Assembly (NCBI RefSeq): GCF_003633685.1
Contig: NZ_RBKT01000001.1
Span: 8,618,001 to 8,682,000, forward strand
Source: Micromonospora pisi
Lineage (GTDB): Bacteria; Actinomycetota; Actinomycetes; Mycobacteriales; Micromonosporaceae
Reading direction: 5' to 3'
DNA length: 64,000 nt
Positions 8,497-17,384 of the stretch are shown here, one piece after another. Below the pieces are notes generated by a model. That model had not been told where the DNA came from, did no database searches, and worked only from the letters and a program-made list of their open reading frames with translations. The position numbers and the translations under genes were made by a program. Position 1 is the stretch's first letter. Every line of letters begins with the position of its first letter.

Positions 8497-10182
8497 GTGG
8501 CGATGGTGGACACGGTGGGCGCGCAAATCGGTGCGGGTCACGAACCGGTGGGTTCACCGGTGGCGGCGCCACGGCCGCTGCCGTTGTGGGTCTCGGTCCT
8601 GGCGGCGCTCGCCGGCGGTGGGGCGCTGCTGCTGGCTTTTCCACCGTACGGGCTGTGGTGGCTGGCACCGGTCGGGGTGGCGTTGCTCGCCGCTGCGGCG
8701 CACCGGCGGCGGCTGCGCGGCGGTGCCGGAGTAGGCGCGCTCGCCGGGCTGGCGCTGTTCCTGCCGATGCTGAGCTGGACGAACCTGCACACCGGTTCCC
8801 TGCCGTGGCTGCTGCTGTCCGGGTTGCAGGCCGGCTACCTGGCGTTGCTCGGGTTGGCGACAGCGCTGGTGAGCCCGGTGGTCGACCGGTGGCGCTGGTC
8901 GTGGCCGGTGGTGACCGGGCTGTTGTGGGTGGCGCAGGAGGCGTTGCGGGACCGGACCCCGTTCGGCGGGTTCCCGTGGGGAAGGTTGGCGTTCAGCCAG
9001 GCGGACGCGCCGCTGGTGCGGTGGGCGGTGCTCGGTGGGGCGCCGCTGGTGACGTTCGTGGCGGCGTTGGCGGGCGGGTTCCTCGTCGCGGCCGGTTTCT
9101 GGGCGGTCCGCCGGTGGCGGGCCGGCACCCCGGGTTGGCCGGCGGTGACCGGAGCGGTCGCGGGTGCGGTCGCGGTGGTGCTGCTGGGGCTGCTGGTGCC
9201 GCTGGGCAGCACCGCCGGTGGCGGTACGGCCACCGTCGCGATCATCCAGGGCAACGTGCCCCGGCTGGGGCTGGACTTCAACGCCCAGCGGCGGGCGGTG
9301 CTGGAGAACCACGCGAACGCCACCATCGACCTCGCCGGCCGCGTGCGTACCGGCACGGCCCAGCAGCCGGATCTGGTGGTGTGGCCGGAGAACGCCAGCG
9401 ACGTGGACCCGCTGCGGGACAGCACCGCGGCAGCGGAGATCACCGCCGCCGCGGACGCGATCGGGGCACCGATCCTGGTCGGCGCGGTCCTCCTCGGCCC
9501 CGGGCCGGGGCAGGTGCGCAACACCGGGCTGCTGTGGTTGCCGGGAAGTGGCCCAGACCAGGACCAGATGTACTTCAAGCGGCATCCGGTGCCGTTCGCG
9601 GAGTACATCCCGATGCGTAACATCGCGCGGAAGGTCAGCAAGGAGGTCGACCGGGTCCGGTCGGACTTCGTCGCCGGGACCCGCCCCGGGGTCGTACGCG
9701 CGGGCGGAATCATCCTCGGTGACGTGATCTGTTTCGAGGTCGCGTACGACGAGGTCGTCCGGGACACGGTCACCGGTGGGGCGCAGCTGCTCGTGGTGCA
9801 GACGAACAACGCCACGTTCGACGAGGCCGAGGCGCGCCAGCAGATGGCGATGGTCCAGTTGCGGGCGGTTGAGCACGGTCGTGAGGCGCTGATGGCCTCC
9901 ACGGTCGGGGTGTCCGGGTTCGTCGGGGCCGATGGGCGGGTAACCGGTGCGACCGGGTTCAACACCCCAGCGGTGGTGGTCCGGCAGGTGCACCTCGGGA
10001 ACACCCGTACGGTCGCCACCCGGGTCGGACTCTGGCCCGAGGTGGTGTTGGTGGGTCTGGCCGTGGCGACGCTGGTCGTGGCCGTGGTGACCCGTCGCCG
10101 GCGGGTGGTTTCCGCGAACGGTCCGGTGGTGGACGGGGGTGACCCCGAACCCGTCGGCACGGCAGATGCGGAGGAGCGGTGA
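8497..10182 (+). CDS. lnt: Apolipoprotein N-acyltransferase
   Basis: Membrane enzyme that adds the third acyl chain to the N-terminal cysteine of lipoproteins. The 561-residue protein has about six N-terminal membrane helices (residues 25-240) followed by a nitrilase domain. Catalytic residues are visible as Glu298 (VWPEN), Lys361 (MYFKRHPVPF) and Cys412 (GDVICFE). GTG 8497 or ATG 8503 could be the start; GTGAGG lies just upstream of both. It is coupled to the mannosyltransferase gene by a GTGA overlap, an association well known in actinomycetes, where the two activities can even be fused as Ppm1. Confidence 0.93.
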   Translation: MAMVDTVGAQIGAGHEPVGSPVAAPRPLPLWVSVLAALAGGGALLLAFPPYGLWWLAPVGVALLAAAAHRRRLRGGAGVGALAGLALFLPMLSWTNLHTGSLPWLLLSGLQAGYLALLGLATALVSPVVDRWRWSWPVVTGLLWVAQEALRDRTPFGGFPWGRLAFSQADAPLVRWAVLGGAPLVTFVAALAGGFLVAAGFWAVRRWRAGTPGWPAVTGAVAGAVAVVLLGLLVPLGSTAGGGTATVAIIQGNVPRLGLDFNAQRRAVLENHANATIDLAGRVRTGTAQQPDLVVWPENASDVDPLRDSTAAAEITAAADAIGAPILVGAVLLGPGPGQVRNTGLLWLPGSGPDQDQMYFKRHPVPFAEYIPMRNIARKVSKEVDRVRSDFVAGTRPGVVRAGGIILGDVICFEVAYDEVVRDTVTGGAQLLVVQTNNATFDEAEARQQMAMVQLRAVEHGREALMASTVGVSGFVGADGRVTGATGFNTPAVVVRQVHLGNTRTVATRVGLWPEVVLVGLAVATLVVAVVTRRRRVVSANGPVVDGGDPEPVGTADAEER

Positions 10183-10988
10183 GCGAGGTAACCGGCGCGG
10201 TCGAGCGCACGGCGGGTTATCCGGGCGTCGGGCGCGTCCTGGTCGTCATTCCCACGTACAACGAGGCGGAGAACGTCGTCATCATCACCGAGCGGCTGCG
10301 TCAGGCGGTGCCGGCGGTGGAGATCCTCATCGCCGACGACAACAGCCCCGACGGCACCGGGGCGGTCGCCGACCGGCTCGCCGCGGCCGACGAGTACGTC
10401 CACGTGCTGCACCGTTCCGGTAAGCAGGGCCTGGGCGCGGCGTACGTGGCCGGGTTCCGGTGGGCCCGGGAGCACGGGTACGACGCGGTGGTCGAGATGG
10501 ACGCCGACGGTTCCCACGCCCCCGAGGAACTGACCCGGCTGCTCGACGCCGCCAGGGACGCTGACGTGGTCATCGGTTCCCGGTGGACGTCGGGCGGGGA
10601 GGTCGTCAACTGGCCGTGGCACCGGCAGTTGCTCTCCCGGGGCGGGAACCTCTACACCCGGGTGGCGCTGGGGATGCCGGTCTCCGACGCGACCGGCGGA
10701 TATCGGATCTACCGGGTGCCGGCGCTGGACAAGATGGACTTCGAGTCGGTCACCTCCCAGGGCTACTCGTTCCAGGTGGAACTCTCCTGGCGGGCGCATC
10801 GGGCCGGTCTGCGTACGGTCGAGGTCCCGATCACGTTCGCCGAACGGGAGCACGGGACGAGCAAGATGAGCCCGTTGATCGTCGGTGAGGCGTTGTGGCG
10901 GGTGACCCTCTGGTGCCTGTCGGAGCGACGCCCGGGCCTGGGCGGCTCCCGCCGGGGCTACGGCGACAGCACGCCGCGGTGGCCGTGA
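10179..10988 (+). CDS. ppm1: Polyprenol monophosphomannose synthase (GT2)
   Basis: Transfers mannose from GDP-mannose to polyprenyl phosphate, supplying the lipid-linked mannose donor used for lipoglycans and protein O-mannosylation. Its 269 residues show the GT-A signatures VVIPTYNEAENV and IADDNSPDGTG, the metal-binding EMDADGSH near residue 107, and IGSRWTSGGEVVNWP typical of dolichol-phosphate mannosyltransferases. No C-terminal membrane domain is present; Lnt next door plays the anchoring part in related species. Confidence 0.93.
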   Translation: MSEVTGAVERTAGYPGVGRVLVVIPTYNEAENVVIITERLRQAVPAVEILIADDNSPDGTGAVADRLAAADEYVHVLHRSGKQGLGAAYVAGFRWAREHGYDAVVEMDADGSHAPEELTRLLDAARDADVVIGSRWTSGGEVVNWPWHRQLLSRGGNLYTRVALGMPVSDATGGYRIYRVPALDKMDFESVTSQGYSFQVELSWRAHRAGLRTVEVPITFAEREHGTSKMSPLIVGEALWRVTLWCLSERRPGLGGSRRGYGDSTPRWP

Positions 10989-11052
10989 CACCGAACCGTG
11001 TCATGCTGGAGGGGCGGGATTCCGCAGTCGTACATCATCCGGATGGGGTGAC

Positions 11053-11577
11053 ATGGGCCGAGGGCTGAGACTGGTGCCGTTGGCACTGCTACTCGCCGTG
11101 GTCGTCGAGATCGTGGTCTTCGTGCTGGTCGGCAACGCGATCGGGTTCGGGTGGGCGATTCTGCTCGTGCTCGCCGCCTCGGTGCTGGGATTGGCGTTGC
11201 TGCGCCGGGAGGGGATGCGGGCGTGGCGTGGGTTCCGGTCGGCGGCACAGGCCGGTAGCCCGCCCGGACGGCAGGTCGTCGACGGTCTGGTCGGGTTGGG
11301 TGCCGGTCTGCTGCTGGCCGTACCGGGGTTGGTCAGCGCGGCCGTGGGGCTGCTGCTGGTGGTGCCGCCGCTGCGTCGGTTGGCACGCAAGGGGGTTCAG
11401 GTGGCGGCCGAGCGGCGGGTGTCGGCGATGGTCGCCGGTGACCTGTTCGGTCCCCGCCGGGTGCGGGTGCGTCGCGGTGCGCCGCAGCCGACACCACCGG
11501 CTGCCGACCAGCCTCCGCCGCCGGCGGCGACCGGCGCGGCGATCGAGGGTGAGATCGTCGAGCAGCGGCCACACTAG
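11053..11577 (+). CDS. fxsA: FxsA-family membrane protein
   Basis: A 174-residue inner-membrane protein of the FxsA family, whose E. coli member relieves F exclusion of phage T7. Hydrophobic helices lie at about residues 6-27, 32-52 and 75-100, with the family segment GFGWAILLVLAASVLGLALL and then a cytoplasmic proline- and alanine-rich tail. ATG 11053 follows GGGGTG. It ends 80 bases from the convergent rbpA, separated by a perfect palindrome. Confidence 0.85.
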   Translation: MGRGLRLVPLALLLAVVVEIVVFVLVGNAIGFGWAILLVLAASVLGLALLRREGMRAWRGFRSAAQAGSPPGRQVVDGLVGLGAGLLLAVPGLVSAAVGLLLVVPPLRRLARKGVQVAAERRVSAMVAGDLFGPRRVRVRRGAPQPTPPAADQPPPPAATGAAIEGEIVEQRPH

Positions 11578-11601
11578 GTCGTAGTCGTCCGTTGACGTGA
11601 A

Positions 11602-11633
11602 ACCGCCCCACGGCCGTACGGCCGTGGGGCGGT
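11602..11633. terminator. Bidirectional terminator between fxsA and rbpA
   Basis: A perfect 32-base palindrome (16-base arms, GTAC centre, arm core CCGCCCCACGGCC) lies between two convergent stops. It has no T-tract, as is common for actinomycete terminators, and is symmetric so it can serve both genes. Confidence 0.7.
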
Positions 11634-11656
11634 GGTGTAGCTGTCGGTTGCTGGTG

Positions 11657-11998
11657 TCAGATGCGACCGCGTCGGGTCCGTACCTCTTCGAGCCGTTCGG
11701 CGAGGATGTCCTCGAGCTCGGCGATCGAACGGCGCTCCAGCAGCATGTCCCAGTGGGTACGCGGCGGCTTCGCCTTCTTCTGCTCGGGCTCGGTGCCGTC
11801 GACCAACCGGGCGACGCTGCCGTCGAACTTGCACTCCCAGGTGATCGGAACCTCGGCGTCGACGGCGAAAGGCACCTCGAACTGGTGGCCCTTGGCGCAG
11901 AGGTACTCGCGGGTCTGGCGCGGTGCGAGCTCCGTGTTCCGGTCGGACTCGTAGCTGACTGCTCCCAGACGGCTTCCGCGCAGCATGCGCTCGCCCAT
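11657..11998 (-). CDS. rbpA: RNA polymerase-binding protein RbpA
   Basis: Essential actinobacterial factor that binds the principal sigma factor and stabilises the open complex. The 113-residue product begins MGERMLRGSRLGAVSYESD, then YLCAKGHQFEVPFA with one Cys and ITWECKFDG with another (core beta-barrel), and ends in the sigma-interaction helix region RTHWDMLLERRSIAELEDIL. ATG 11998 follows GAGGGGAAAG; longer in-frame starts give a non-conserved extension. Its convergence with fxsA is the usual arrangement. Confidence 0.95.
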   Translation of the reverse strand: MGERMLRGSRLGAVSYESDRNTELAPRQTREYLCAKGHQFEVPFAVDAEVPITWECKFDGSVARLVDGTEPEQKKAKPPRTHWDMLLERRSIAELEDILAERLEEVRTRRGRI

Positions 11999-12207
11999 GA
12001 TCGGCTTTCCCCTCGGTCGTGGTGCGTGTCTTATCGGTGTAACGATGGGCGCCGGGTCGGCGATTCCCGCCACCGACGGCAAAACTACTTCCGCTCAAAC
12101 ATTCCGAGCGTAGCCGCACCGGACAACTGGTGACCCGGGTCACAGTCGCGGTGCGAACTTCGTCCCCGTACGCGACCGTTGGCCGGTCACGCCCCCACCC
12201 GGGCCGG

Positions 12208-13335
12208 TCAGCCCGGTTGGGATGGTGACGGCGCCGGTGGGGGCGCCATGGCGCGGGTGCTGAGACTGGCGAGCGCGGTGGCCAGATCGCTCACCTGTGC
12301 CGACAACCGGGCGGCCCGATCCGACGCGGCATCCGAGGCGGCCAGCGCGGCGTCGAGCCGGGTGACAAGCTCGCCGATCCGCGCCTCGGCCGCCGCGGCG
12401 GCGTCCCGGGCCCCGCGCAGCTCACCAGCGAGCTGATCCCGTTCCCGTTCGACCCGCCGCGCTGTGTCCAGGGCCTGCGCGACCGCCGTCTCCGCCCGTC
12501 GTTGCTCCTCCCGGGCCAACTCCGCGTCCCGGGCCGCCTGCGTCGCCTCGGCCCGGGACTGCTCGGCAGCGGCCTGCGCCTGCCGCGCCGCCGTCCGGAA
12601 CTCCTCCGCCGTTTCGACCGCCCGTGCCGCCGACGTGGCCGCCCGCGACGCGTCGGCGCGAGCCGCGTCCCGATCGCGGGTCAGGTCGCCGATCGTCCGC
12701 CGGTCCGACTCCGCCTGCGTACGCAGCGCCCGTAGATCACCCCGGGCCGAGTCCCGGTCGGACTCCGCCTGCGTACGCAGCGCCTCGGCCGCGCTCACCG
12801 CCCGCCTGGCCTCGTCCCGTTCGGCCAGCGCCTCGACGGCCCGCTGGGTGGCTGTCGCGGCGTCCTGTTGCGCCTGTTCGGCGCGCTGGTCCGCGCGCTC
12901 GCGTTCGGCCAGCGCCACCGTCGTCGCCTGCTGCGCCACCGCCAGCGCCGACCCGGCCGCCTCCGCCTCACGGCGGGCCTCGTCCCGCTCGGTCTGCGCG
13001 GCCGCGACCTCGTTCGCCGCATCCGCCCGCGCCTGGGCGAGTTGCCGCTCCACCCCGACCGGTGACAGTTCGGCGTGCAGCGCCTCGGTCAGCGTCTCCA
13101 CCACCTGGTCCAGCCGGTCGACCGCCTCCCAGGTACGGGCAACCTGTCCGGCCAGCCCGGGAGCGTTACGGTGGCGCATGCGGGAGTTGCGGGAGGCACG
13201 CTGGCACGCGCCGTCGTTGTCCCGGCAGTAGCGGAACGGCCGCCCGGCGGCGGCCCGTTGGGGCACCGGCCGGCCACAGTGGGCACAGGGACGGGTGTCG
13301 GCCAGGTGTTCCCCGGCGGTCTCGGGTTCGCTCAT
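12208..13335 (-). CDS. Zinc-finger / long coiled-coil protein of unknown function
   Basis: Its 375 residues open with a small Cys cluster (Cys17, Cys20, Cys37, Cys44; CAHC, then YCRDNDGAC) that looks like a zinc ribbon recognising something about a DNA- or protein-binding partner. Residues about 85-360 are an almost unbroken heptad coiled coil made of Ala, Glu, Arg and Gln. A 30-base segment is repeated at 12702-12731 and 12753-12782, encoding a duplicated heptad block. The start has no clear ribosome-binding site but TAGACT lies at 13350-13345, so the message is probably nearly leaderless. It could be a cytoskeletal or KfrA-like nucleoid protein. Confidence 0.75.
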   Translation of the reverse strand: MSEPETAGEHLADTRPCAHCGRPVPQRAAAGRPFRYCRDNDGACQRASRNSRMRHRNAPGLAGQVARTWEAVDRLDQVVETLTEALHAELSPVGVERQLAQARADAANEVAAAQTERDEARREAEAAGSALAVAQQATTVALAERERADQRAEQAQQDAATATQRAVEALAERDEARRAVSAAEALRTQAESDRDSARGDLRALRTQAESDRRTIGDLTRDRDAARADASRAATSAARAVETAEEFRTAARQAQAAAEQSRAEATQAARDAELAREEQRRAETAVAQALDTARRVERERDQLAGELRGARDAAAAAEARIGELVTRLDAALAASDAASDRAARLSAQVSDLATALASLSTRAMAPPPAPSPSQPG

Positions 13336-13368
13336 CGCCGGGCAAGTCTAGTGCCGGCCCCGGCGACG

Positions 13369-13884
13369 TCAGCCGGGGTCACGGGTCCAGAACTGCCGTG
13401 GGGCGTAGCCGTCGCGACGCAACCAGTGTTCGGTGTAGACGACCCGACCCACCTCGATGCGCAACAGCGGGTTGCGGGGCACGTCCACCAGGGCCCGACC
13501 GCGCTCGACCGCGTCGGACTGCCACCGGTACACGGCCATGCCCTCCTCGAACCCGTCATCGCCGGGCAGCAGCACCCGGGCGGCACCGAACAGTTGCGCA
13601 CCCCGGGAACTCGCCTGCCCGACCAGCGGGGCGAACACCCCCACCGACACCCGGGGGTCGCCGGCGATGTTACGCAGCTTCGGCGTACCGGCCTGGGAGG
13701 TCACGTAGAGGGTCAGGTCGTGGTGGTAGTAGCGGACCGGGGTCGCCAGCGGCCCGTCCGGCCCGGTCGTGGCGAGCACGCACATGTTCTGCGACGACAG
13801 CAGGTTGAGGATCCGTTCGACCAGCCGCTCGCGGGGCAGGACCGCCGTCGGCGCGGGGCCGACCAGCCAGGGATTCGCGATCAT
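13369..13884 (-). CDS. PPOX-class (pyridoxamine oxidase-like) flavin/F420 protein
   Basis: A 171-residue split beta-barrel protein with the family elements VLATTGPDGPLATPVRYYHHD, LYVTSQAGTPKLRNI and DPRVSVGVFAP. Such proteins bind FMN or F420 and reduce or oxidise small molecules; the substrate cannot be told. TACAGT at 13895-13890 ends five bases before ATG 13884 and no ribosome-binding site is visible, so translation is probably leaderless. The neighbours suggest no pathway. Confidence 0.8.
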   Translation of the reverse strand: MIANPWLVGPAPTAVLPRERLVERILNLLSSQNMCVLATTGPDGPLATPVRYYHHDLTLYVTSQAGTPKLRNIAGDPRVSVGVFAPLVGQASSRGAQLFGAARVLLPGDDGFEEGMAVYRWQSDAVERGRALVDVPRNPLLRIEVGRVVYTEHWLRRDGYAPRQFWTRDPG

Positions 13885-13924
13885 GGGGGACTGTAACCCA
13901 CTCGCGTCAGCCCCGGCGCCGGGC

Positions 13925-13964
13925 TAGGGTCGCGGACATGTTCCTCCAACAGCTCTACGGCTGA
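13925..13964 (+). promoter_or_regulatory. -10 box and leaderless 8-codon mini-ORF ahead of the glycosyltransferase
   Basis: TAGGGT at 13925-13930 is followed after seven bases by ATG 13938, which opens an eight-residue frame, MFLQQLYG, closed by TGA at 13962-13964. The true glycosyltransferase start is 113 bases further on. A translated short frame at the very 5' end of a resistance-type gene is how many macrolide determinants are controlled. However, the peptide contains no known arrest motif and could be the stub of a lost gene. Confidence 0.35.
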
Positions 13965-14077
13965 CCGGCCGAGGCCCTCCTCGCCACGACCCGACGTGTC
14001 CACCCGTGCGCGGCGCTGCCGTCACGGTTCGGGACGCACCTGCCCTTTCCACCGTAGACCTGAAACGAGGACCATCC

Positions 14078-15253
14078 ATGTCGCGCCGCCGTACCCACAT
14101 CGCGATGATCGGCATCCCCGCCGTCAGTCACCTCCTGCCCAGCGTGGAGATCATCCGCGAGCTGGTGGCCCGGGGTCACCGGGTCACGTACGCCAACGAC
14201 CCGGCCGTGACCGACCTGGTCACCGCCACCGGCGCCCAGTTCGTGCCGTACGACTCCACCCTGCCGGTCGCCGACCACGACTGGCCGGACGACCCGATCG
14301 CCGCGATGGGGGTCTTCCTCGACGACGCCGTCGCCGCGCTGCCGCAACTGCGGGCCGCGTACGACCACGACCGCGCCGACCTGTACCTGTACGACATCGG
14401 CTCGTTCGCCGCCCGCGCGCTCGCCGAGGCACACCAGCGCCCGATCGTTCAACTGTCACCGACGTACGTGGCCTGGAACGGGTACGAACAGGACGTCGCC
14501 GCGCAACTGTGGGAGCTGCCGGGCGCCACCGCGTACCGGGCGAAGTTCGCGGCCTGGCTCGCCGGCAACGGTGCCACGACCACGGACGTCGACGCCTTCA
14601 GCGGCCGGCCCGCCCGGGCCCTGGCACTCATCCCCCGAGCCATGCAGCCACACGCCGACCGGGTCGACAACGATGTGGTGACGTTTGTCGGGCCCTGCTT
14701 CGGTGAGCGGGCCGATCAGGGCGGCTGGACTCCACCGACGGGCACCGAGAAGGTGCTGCTGATCTCGTTGGGCTCGGCGTACACCCGCCAGCCCGAGTTC
14801 TACCGCCAGTGCCTGGCCGCGTTCGGTGACCTGTCCGGCTGGCACGTCGTGCTGCAGGTCGGCAAGCACACCGACCCGGCCGAGCTCGGGAGGATCCCGG
14901 GCAACGTCGAGGTGCACCCGTGGGTGGCGCAACTGGCGATCCTGGAACGGGCCGACGCCTTCGTCACCCACGCCGGGATGGGTGGGAGCAGCGAAGGGCT
15001 CTTCACCGGCACCCCGATGATCGCCGTCCCGCAGGCCGTCGACCAGTTCACCAACGCCGACCGCCTGGTCGAACTCGGGGTGGCCCGCCGGATCGACACC
15101 TCGGACGCCACCGCCGCGACCCTGCGTGAGGCGCTGCTGGCCCTCACCACCGACGCCGAGGTGACCCGCCGGTGCGCGGCGCTGCGTACCGCCGCCCGGG
15201 CCGAGGGAGGCACCAGCCGGGCCGCCGACCTCATCGAGGCCCTGCTGCCCTGA
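14078..15253 (+). CDS. Macrolide-type UDP-glycosyltransferase (GT1, MGT family)
   Basis: A 391-residue GT-B glycosyltransferase related to OleD/Mgt enzymes that inactivate macrolides by adding glucose. The N-terminal acceptor domain begins HIAMIGIPAVSHLLPSVEII, and the C-terminal donor motif is HAGMGGSSEGLFTGTPMIAV starting at His298, with the ending PQAVDQFTNADRLVELG. ATG 14078 follows ACGAGG; an upstream in-frame start at 14006 lacks support. Acceptor specificity cannot be deduced. It may act in self-protection, intrinsic resistance or natural-product tailoring. Confidence 0.88.
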   Translation: MSRRRTHIAMIGIPAVSHLLPSVEIIRELVARGHRVTYANDPAVTDLVTATGAQFVPYDSTLPVADHDWPDDPIAAMGVFLDDAVAALPQLRAAYDHDRADLYLYDIGSFAARALAEAHQRPIVQLSPTYVAWNGYEQDVAAQLWELPGATAYRAKFAAWLAGNGATTTDVDAFSGRPARALALIPRAMQPHADRVDNDVVTFVGPCFGERADQGGWTPPTGTEKVLLISLGSAYTRQPEFYRQCLAAFGDLSGWHVVLQVGKHTDPAELGRIPGNVEVHPWVAQLAILERADAFVTHAGMGGSSEGLFTGTPMIAVPQAVDQFTNADRLVELGVARRIDTSDATAATLREALLALTTDAEVTRRCAALRTAARAEGGTSRAADLIEALLP

Positions 15254-15375
15254 CCTCCCAGAGGACGGTGGTGGTTCCGGTCCGCACCCGCCGCGGGCCG
15301 GCCCACCACCCCGGTCACCCCCATGGTGTACGGGTGCAGGTCACGATCACCCCTCGTACGCCGTAGGCTGCGCCG

Positions 15376-16413
15376 ATGGAGGATCATGGGGGAGAGGCAG
15401 GCAACCCGGTGAGGACCCGTGTCGCGGTGTTCGGGGCCGGGTCGTGGGGCACCGCGTTCGCCATGGTCCTCGCCGACGCCGGCTGCGACGTCACCCTCTG
15501 GGGGCGCCGCCCGGAGGTGGTCGACGCGATCAACACCACCAGGGTGAACCCCGACTACTTCCCGGACTTCGTACTCCCCGACGGGATCACCGCGACCACC
15601 GATGCGCGCCGGGCGGCGGCGGGCGCCGCGTTCGCCGTGCTCGCGGTCCCGTCACAGACCCTGCGCGCCAACCTCGGCGCCTGGACGTCGCTGCTCGACC
15701 GGAACACGGTGCTGGTCAGCCTGATGAAAGGTGTCGAGCTCGGCACCACTCTGCTGATGAGCGAGGTCATCGCGGAGGTCACCGGGGCCGGACCGGACCG
15801 GATCGCGGTGGTGTCCGGCCCCAACCTGGCCGGTGAACTCATCCACCGCCAGCCCGCCGCGTGCGTCGTGGCCTGCCGGGACGAGGCCGTCGCCCGGCAA
15901 CTTCAGGCCGCCTGCCACACCGCCTACTACCGGCCCTACACCAATGTCGACGTGGTGGGCTGCGAGATCGGCGGCGCGGTGAAGAACGTCATCGGGCTCG
16001 CGGTCGGCATCGCCGACGGTCTCGGCCTCGGCGACAACACCAAGGCGTCGCTGATCACCCGGGGCCTGGCCGAGACCGCCCGCCTCGGCCTGGCGATGGG
16101 TGCCGACCCGCGTACCTTCGCCGGCCTGGCCGGGATGGGCGACCTGGTCGCCACCGCCTGCTCACCGCTGTCGCGCAACACCAGCTTCGGTGCCAGCCTC
16201 GGCCGCGGGATGACGCTGGCGCAGACCGTCGCCACGACCCACCGGACCGCCGAGGGTGTCACCTCCTGCCGCTCGGTGCGCGATCTCGCCCGCCGACACG
16301 GCGTCGCCATGCCGGTCACCGAAGCCGTCGTCGACATCGTCCACGGCGGAAAACCGCCCCGGCTGGCGGTCAAGGAACTGATGGCCCGGTCGGCGAAACC
16401 CGAACGCGTCTGA
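15376..16413 (+). CDS. gpsA: NAD(P)H-dependent glycerol-3-phosphate dehydrogenase
   Basis: Makes sn-glycerol-3-phosphate from dihydroxyacetone phosphate for phospholipids. The 345-residue protein has the nucleotide loop FGAGSWGTAFA from residue 19 and the catalytic lysine in EIGGAVKNVIGLAVG (Lys203). TAGGCT at 15364-15369 places the transcription start exactly on ATG 15376, so the gene is read as leaderless. GTG 15409 would give the usual GpsA N-terminus but has only a distant GGGAGAGG. plsC, which uses the product, lies about 41 kb away. Confidence 0.93.
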   Translation: MEDHGGEAGNPVRTRVAVFGAGSWGTAFAMVLADAGCDVTLWGRRPEVVDAINTTRVNPDYFPDFVLPDGITATTDARRAAAGAAFAVLAVPSQTLRANLGAWTSLLDRNTVLVSLMKGVELGTTLLMSEVIAEVTGAGPDRIAVVSGPNLAGELIHRQPAACVVACRDEAVARQLQAACHTAYYRPYTNVDVVGCEIGGAVKNVIGLAVGIADGLGLGDNTKASLITRGLAETARLGLAMGADPRTFAGLAGMGDLVATACSPLSRNTSFGASLGRGMTLAQTVATTHRTAEGVTSCRSVRDLARRHGVAMPVTEAVVDIVHGGKPPRLAVKELMARSAKPERV

Positions 16414-16483
16414 GGACGGACGCCGACGACCTGGCCATCACCACCCCGCGGCCCGGCCGCGAGATCGGCTACCGTCGCGCGGT

Positions 16484-17344
16484 ATGACGTATGTGATGTC
16501 CGGTCGGTTACGACTCTGGACCGAGCGGTTCGGCGATCCGACCGACCCGACCGTACTGCTGATCATGGGGGCTGAGGCGCAGAGCATCGGCTGGCCGGAA
16601 ACGCTGGTACGGCGACTGGTAGCGGGCGGACGGCAGGTCATCCGGTACGACCACCGGGACACCGGGCAATCCGACGCCGTCGACTTCGACACGGAGCCGT
16701 ACGCGATGACCGACCTCGCCCGGGACGCGATCGCGGTCCTCGACGGCCACGGCATCGCCGCCGCCCACGTCGTCGGCGCGTCGATGGGCGGCGTCATCGG
16801 TCAATGGCTGGCCGTGCACGCGCCCGAACGGGTGCTGACCCTCACCACCATGAACACCACCCCGATCGGTGGCGCGACCGACCGGGACCTGCCGCCACCC
16901 ACGCCTGCCCTGCTGCAACAGCTCGCCGAAACCGCGAGCGTCGACCGCGACACCGACGAACAGCGGGTGGCGGCGGACATCCTCGTCCTCGACGCGCTCA
17001 ACGGTGGTGAGCTGCCCTTCGACCGGGAAGCGGCGCGGGATCTGGCGGAGCGGCACTTCGCCCGGGCCAGGGACTGGACCAGGTCGGCCAACCACCACCG
17101 CGCCGGGCAGAACCGGGCCGACGTCCGACCCACCCCGTTGTCGACGATCACCGCACCGACCCTGGTCGTGGCCGGGACCGCCGATCCGATCTTCCCCCTG
17201 CCGCACGCGGAGGCGCTCGCGGAGCAGATCCCGAACGCACGTCTCGTGCCGATTCCGGGGATGGGGCACGGTTTCCTCTCGCCCGGTCTGGCCGAGCGGG
17301 TCGCCGACCTGGTTCTCGATCACACCGCCTCGGTGAGGTTCTGA
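16484..17344 (+). CDS. Alpha/beta hydrolase (aclacinomycin methylesterase-like)
   Basis: A 286-residue alpha/beta hydrolase with the nucleophile elbow GASMGG (Ser100), an oxyanion region LLIMGAEAQSIGWP and a late GMGHGF supplying the catalytic His. It is a clear paralogue of the hydrolase at 31349: both share RLWTE-FG-P-DPTVLL, IR-DHRDTG-SD and IGQWLAVH. TACCGT at 16470-16475 lies eight bases before ATG 16484 with no ribosome-binding site, so a leaderless message is likely. The substrate is unknown. Confidence 0.82.
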   Translation: MTYVMSGRLRLWTERFGDPTDPTVLLIMGAEAQSIGWPETLVRRLVAGGRQVIRYDHRDTGQSDAVDFDTEPYAMTDLARDAIAVLDGHGIAAAHVVGASMGGVIGQWLAVHAPERVLTLTTMNTTPIGGATDRDLPPPTPALLQQLAETASVDRDTDEQRVAADILVLDALNGGELPFDREAARDLAERHFARARDWTRSANHHRAGQNRADVRPTPLSTITAPTLVVAGTADPIFPLPHAEALAEQIPNARLVPIPGMGHGFLSPGLAERVADLVLDHTASVRF

Positions 17345-17384
17345 CGGTCACGCGTACACGGGCATGGGCGGCGCGGAGCTCTCC

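Noticed and set aside
8835-10991. 718-codon minus-strand frame opposite lnt and ppm1
   Set aside because: Antisense shadow of two well-conserved enzymes; composition is unlike a protein and there is no ribosome-binding site.
12624-13808. 394-codon plus-strand frame opposite the coiled-coil gene
   Set aside because: Pro/Arg-rich translation; the minus-strand frame has the heptads and the cysteine module.
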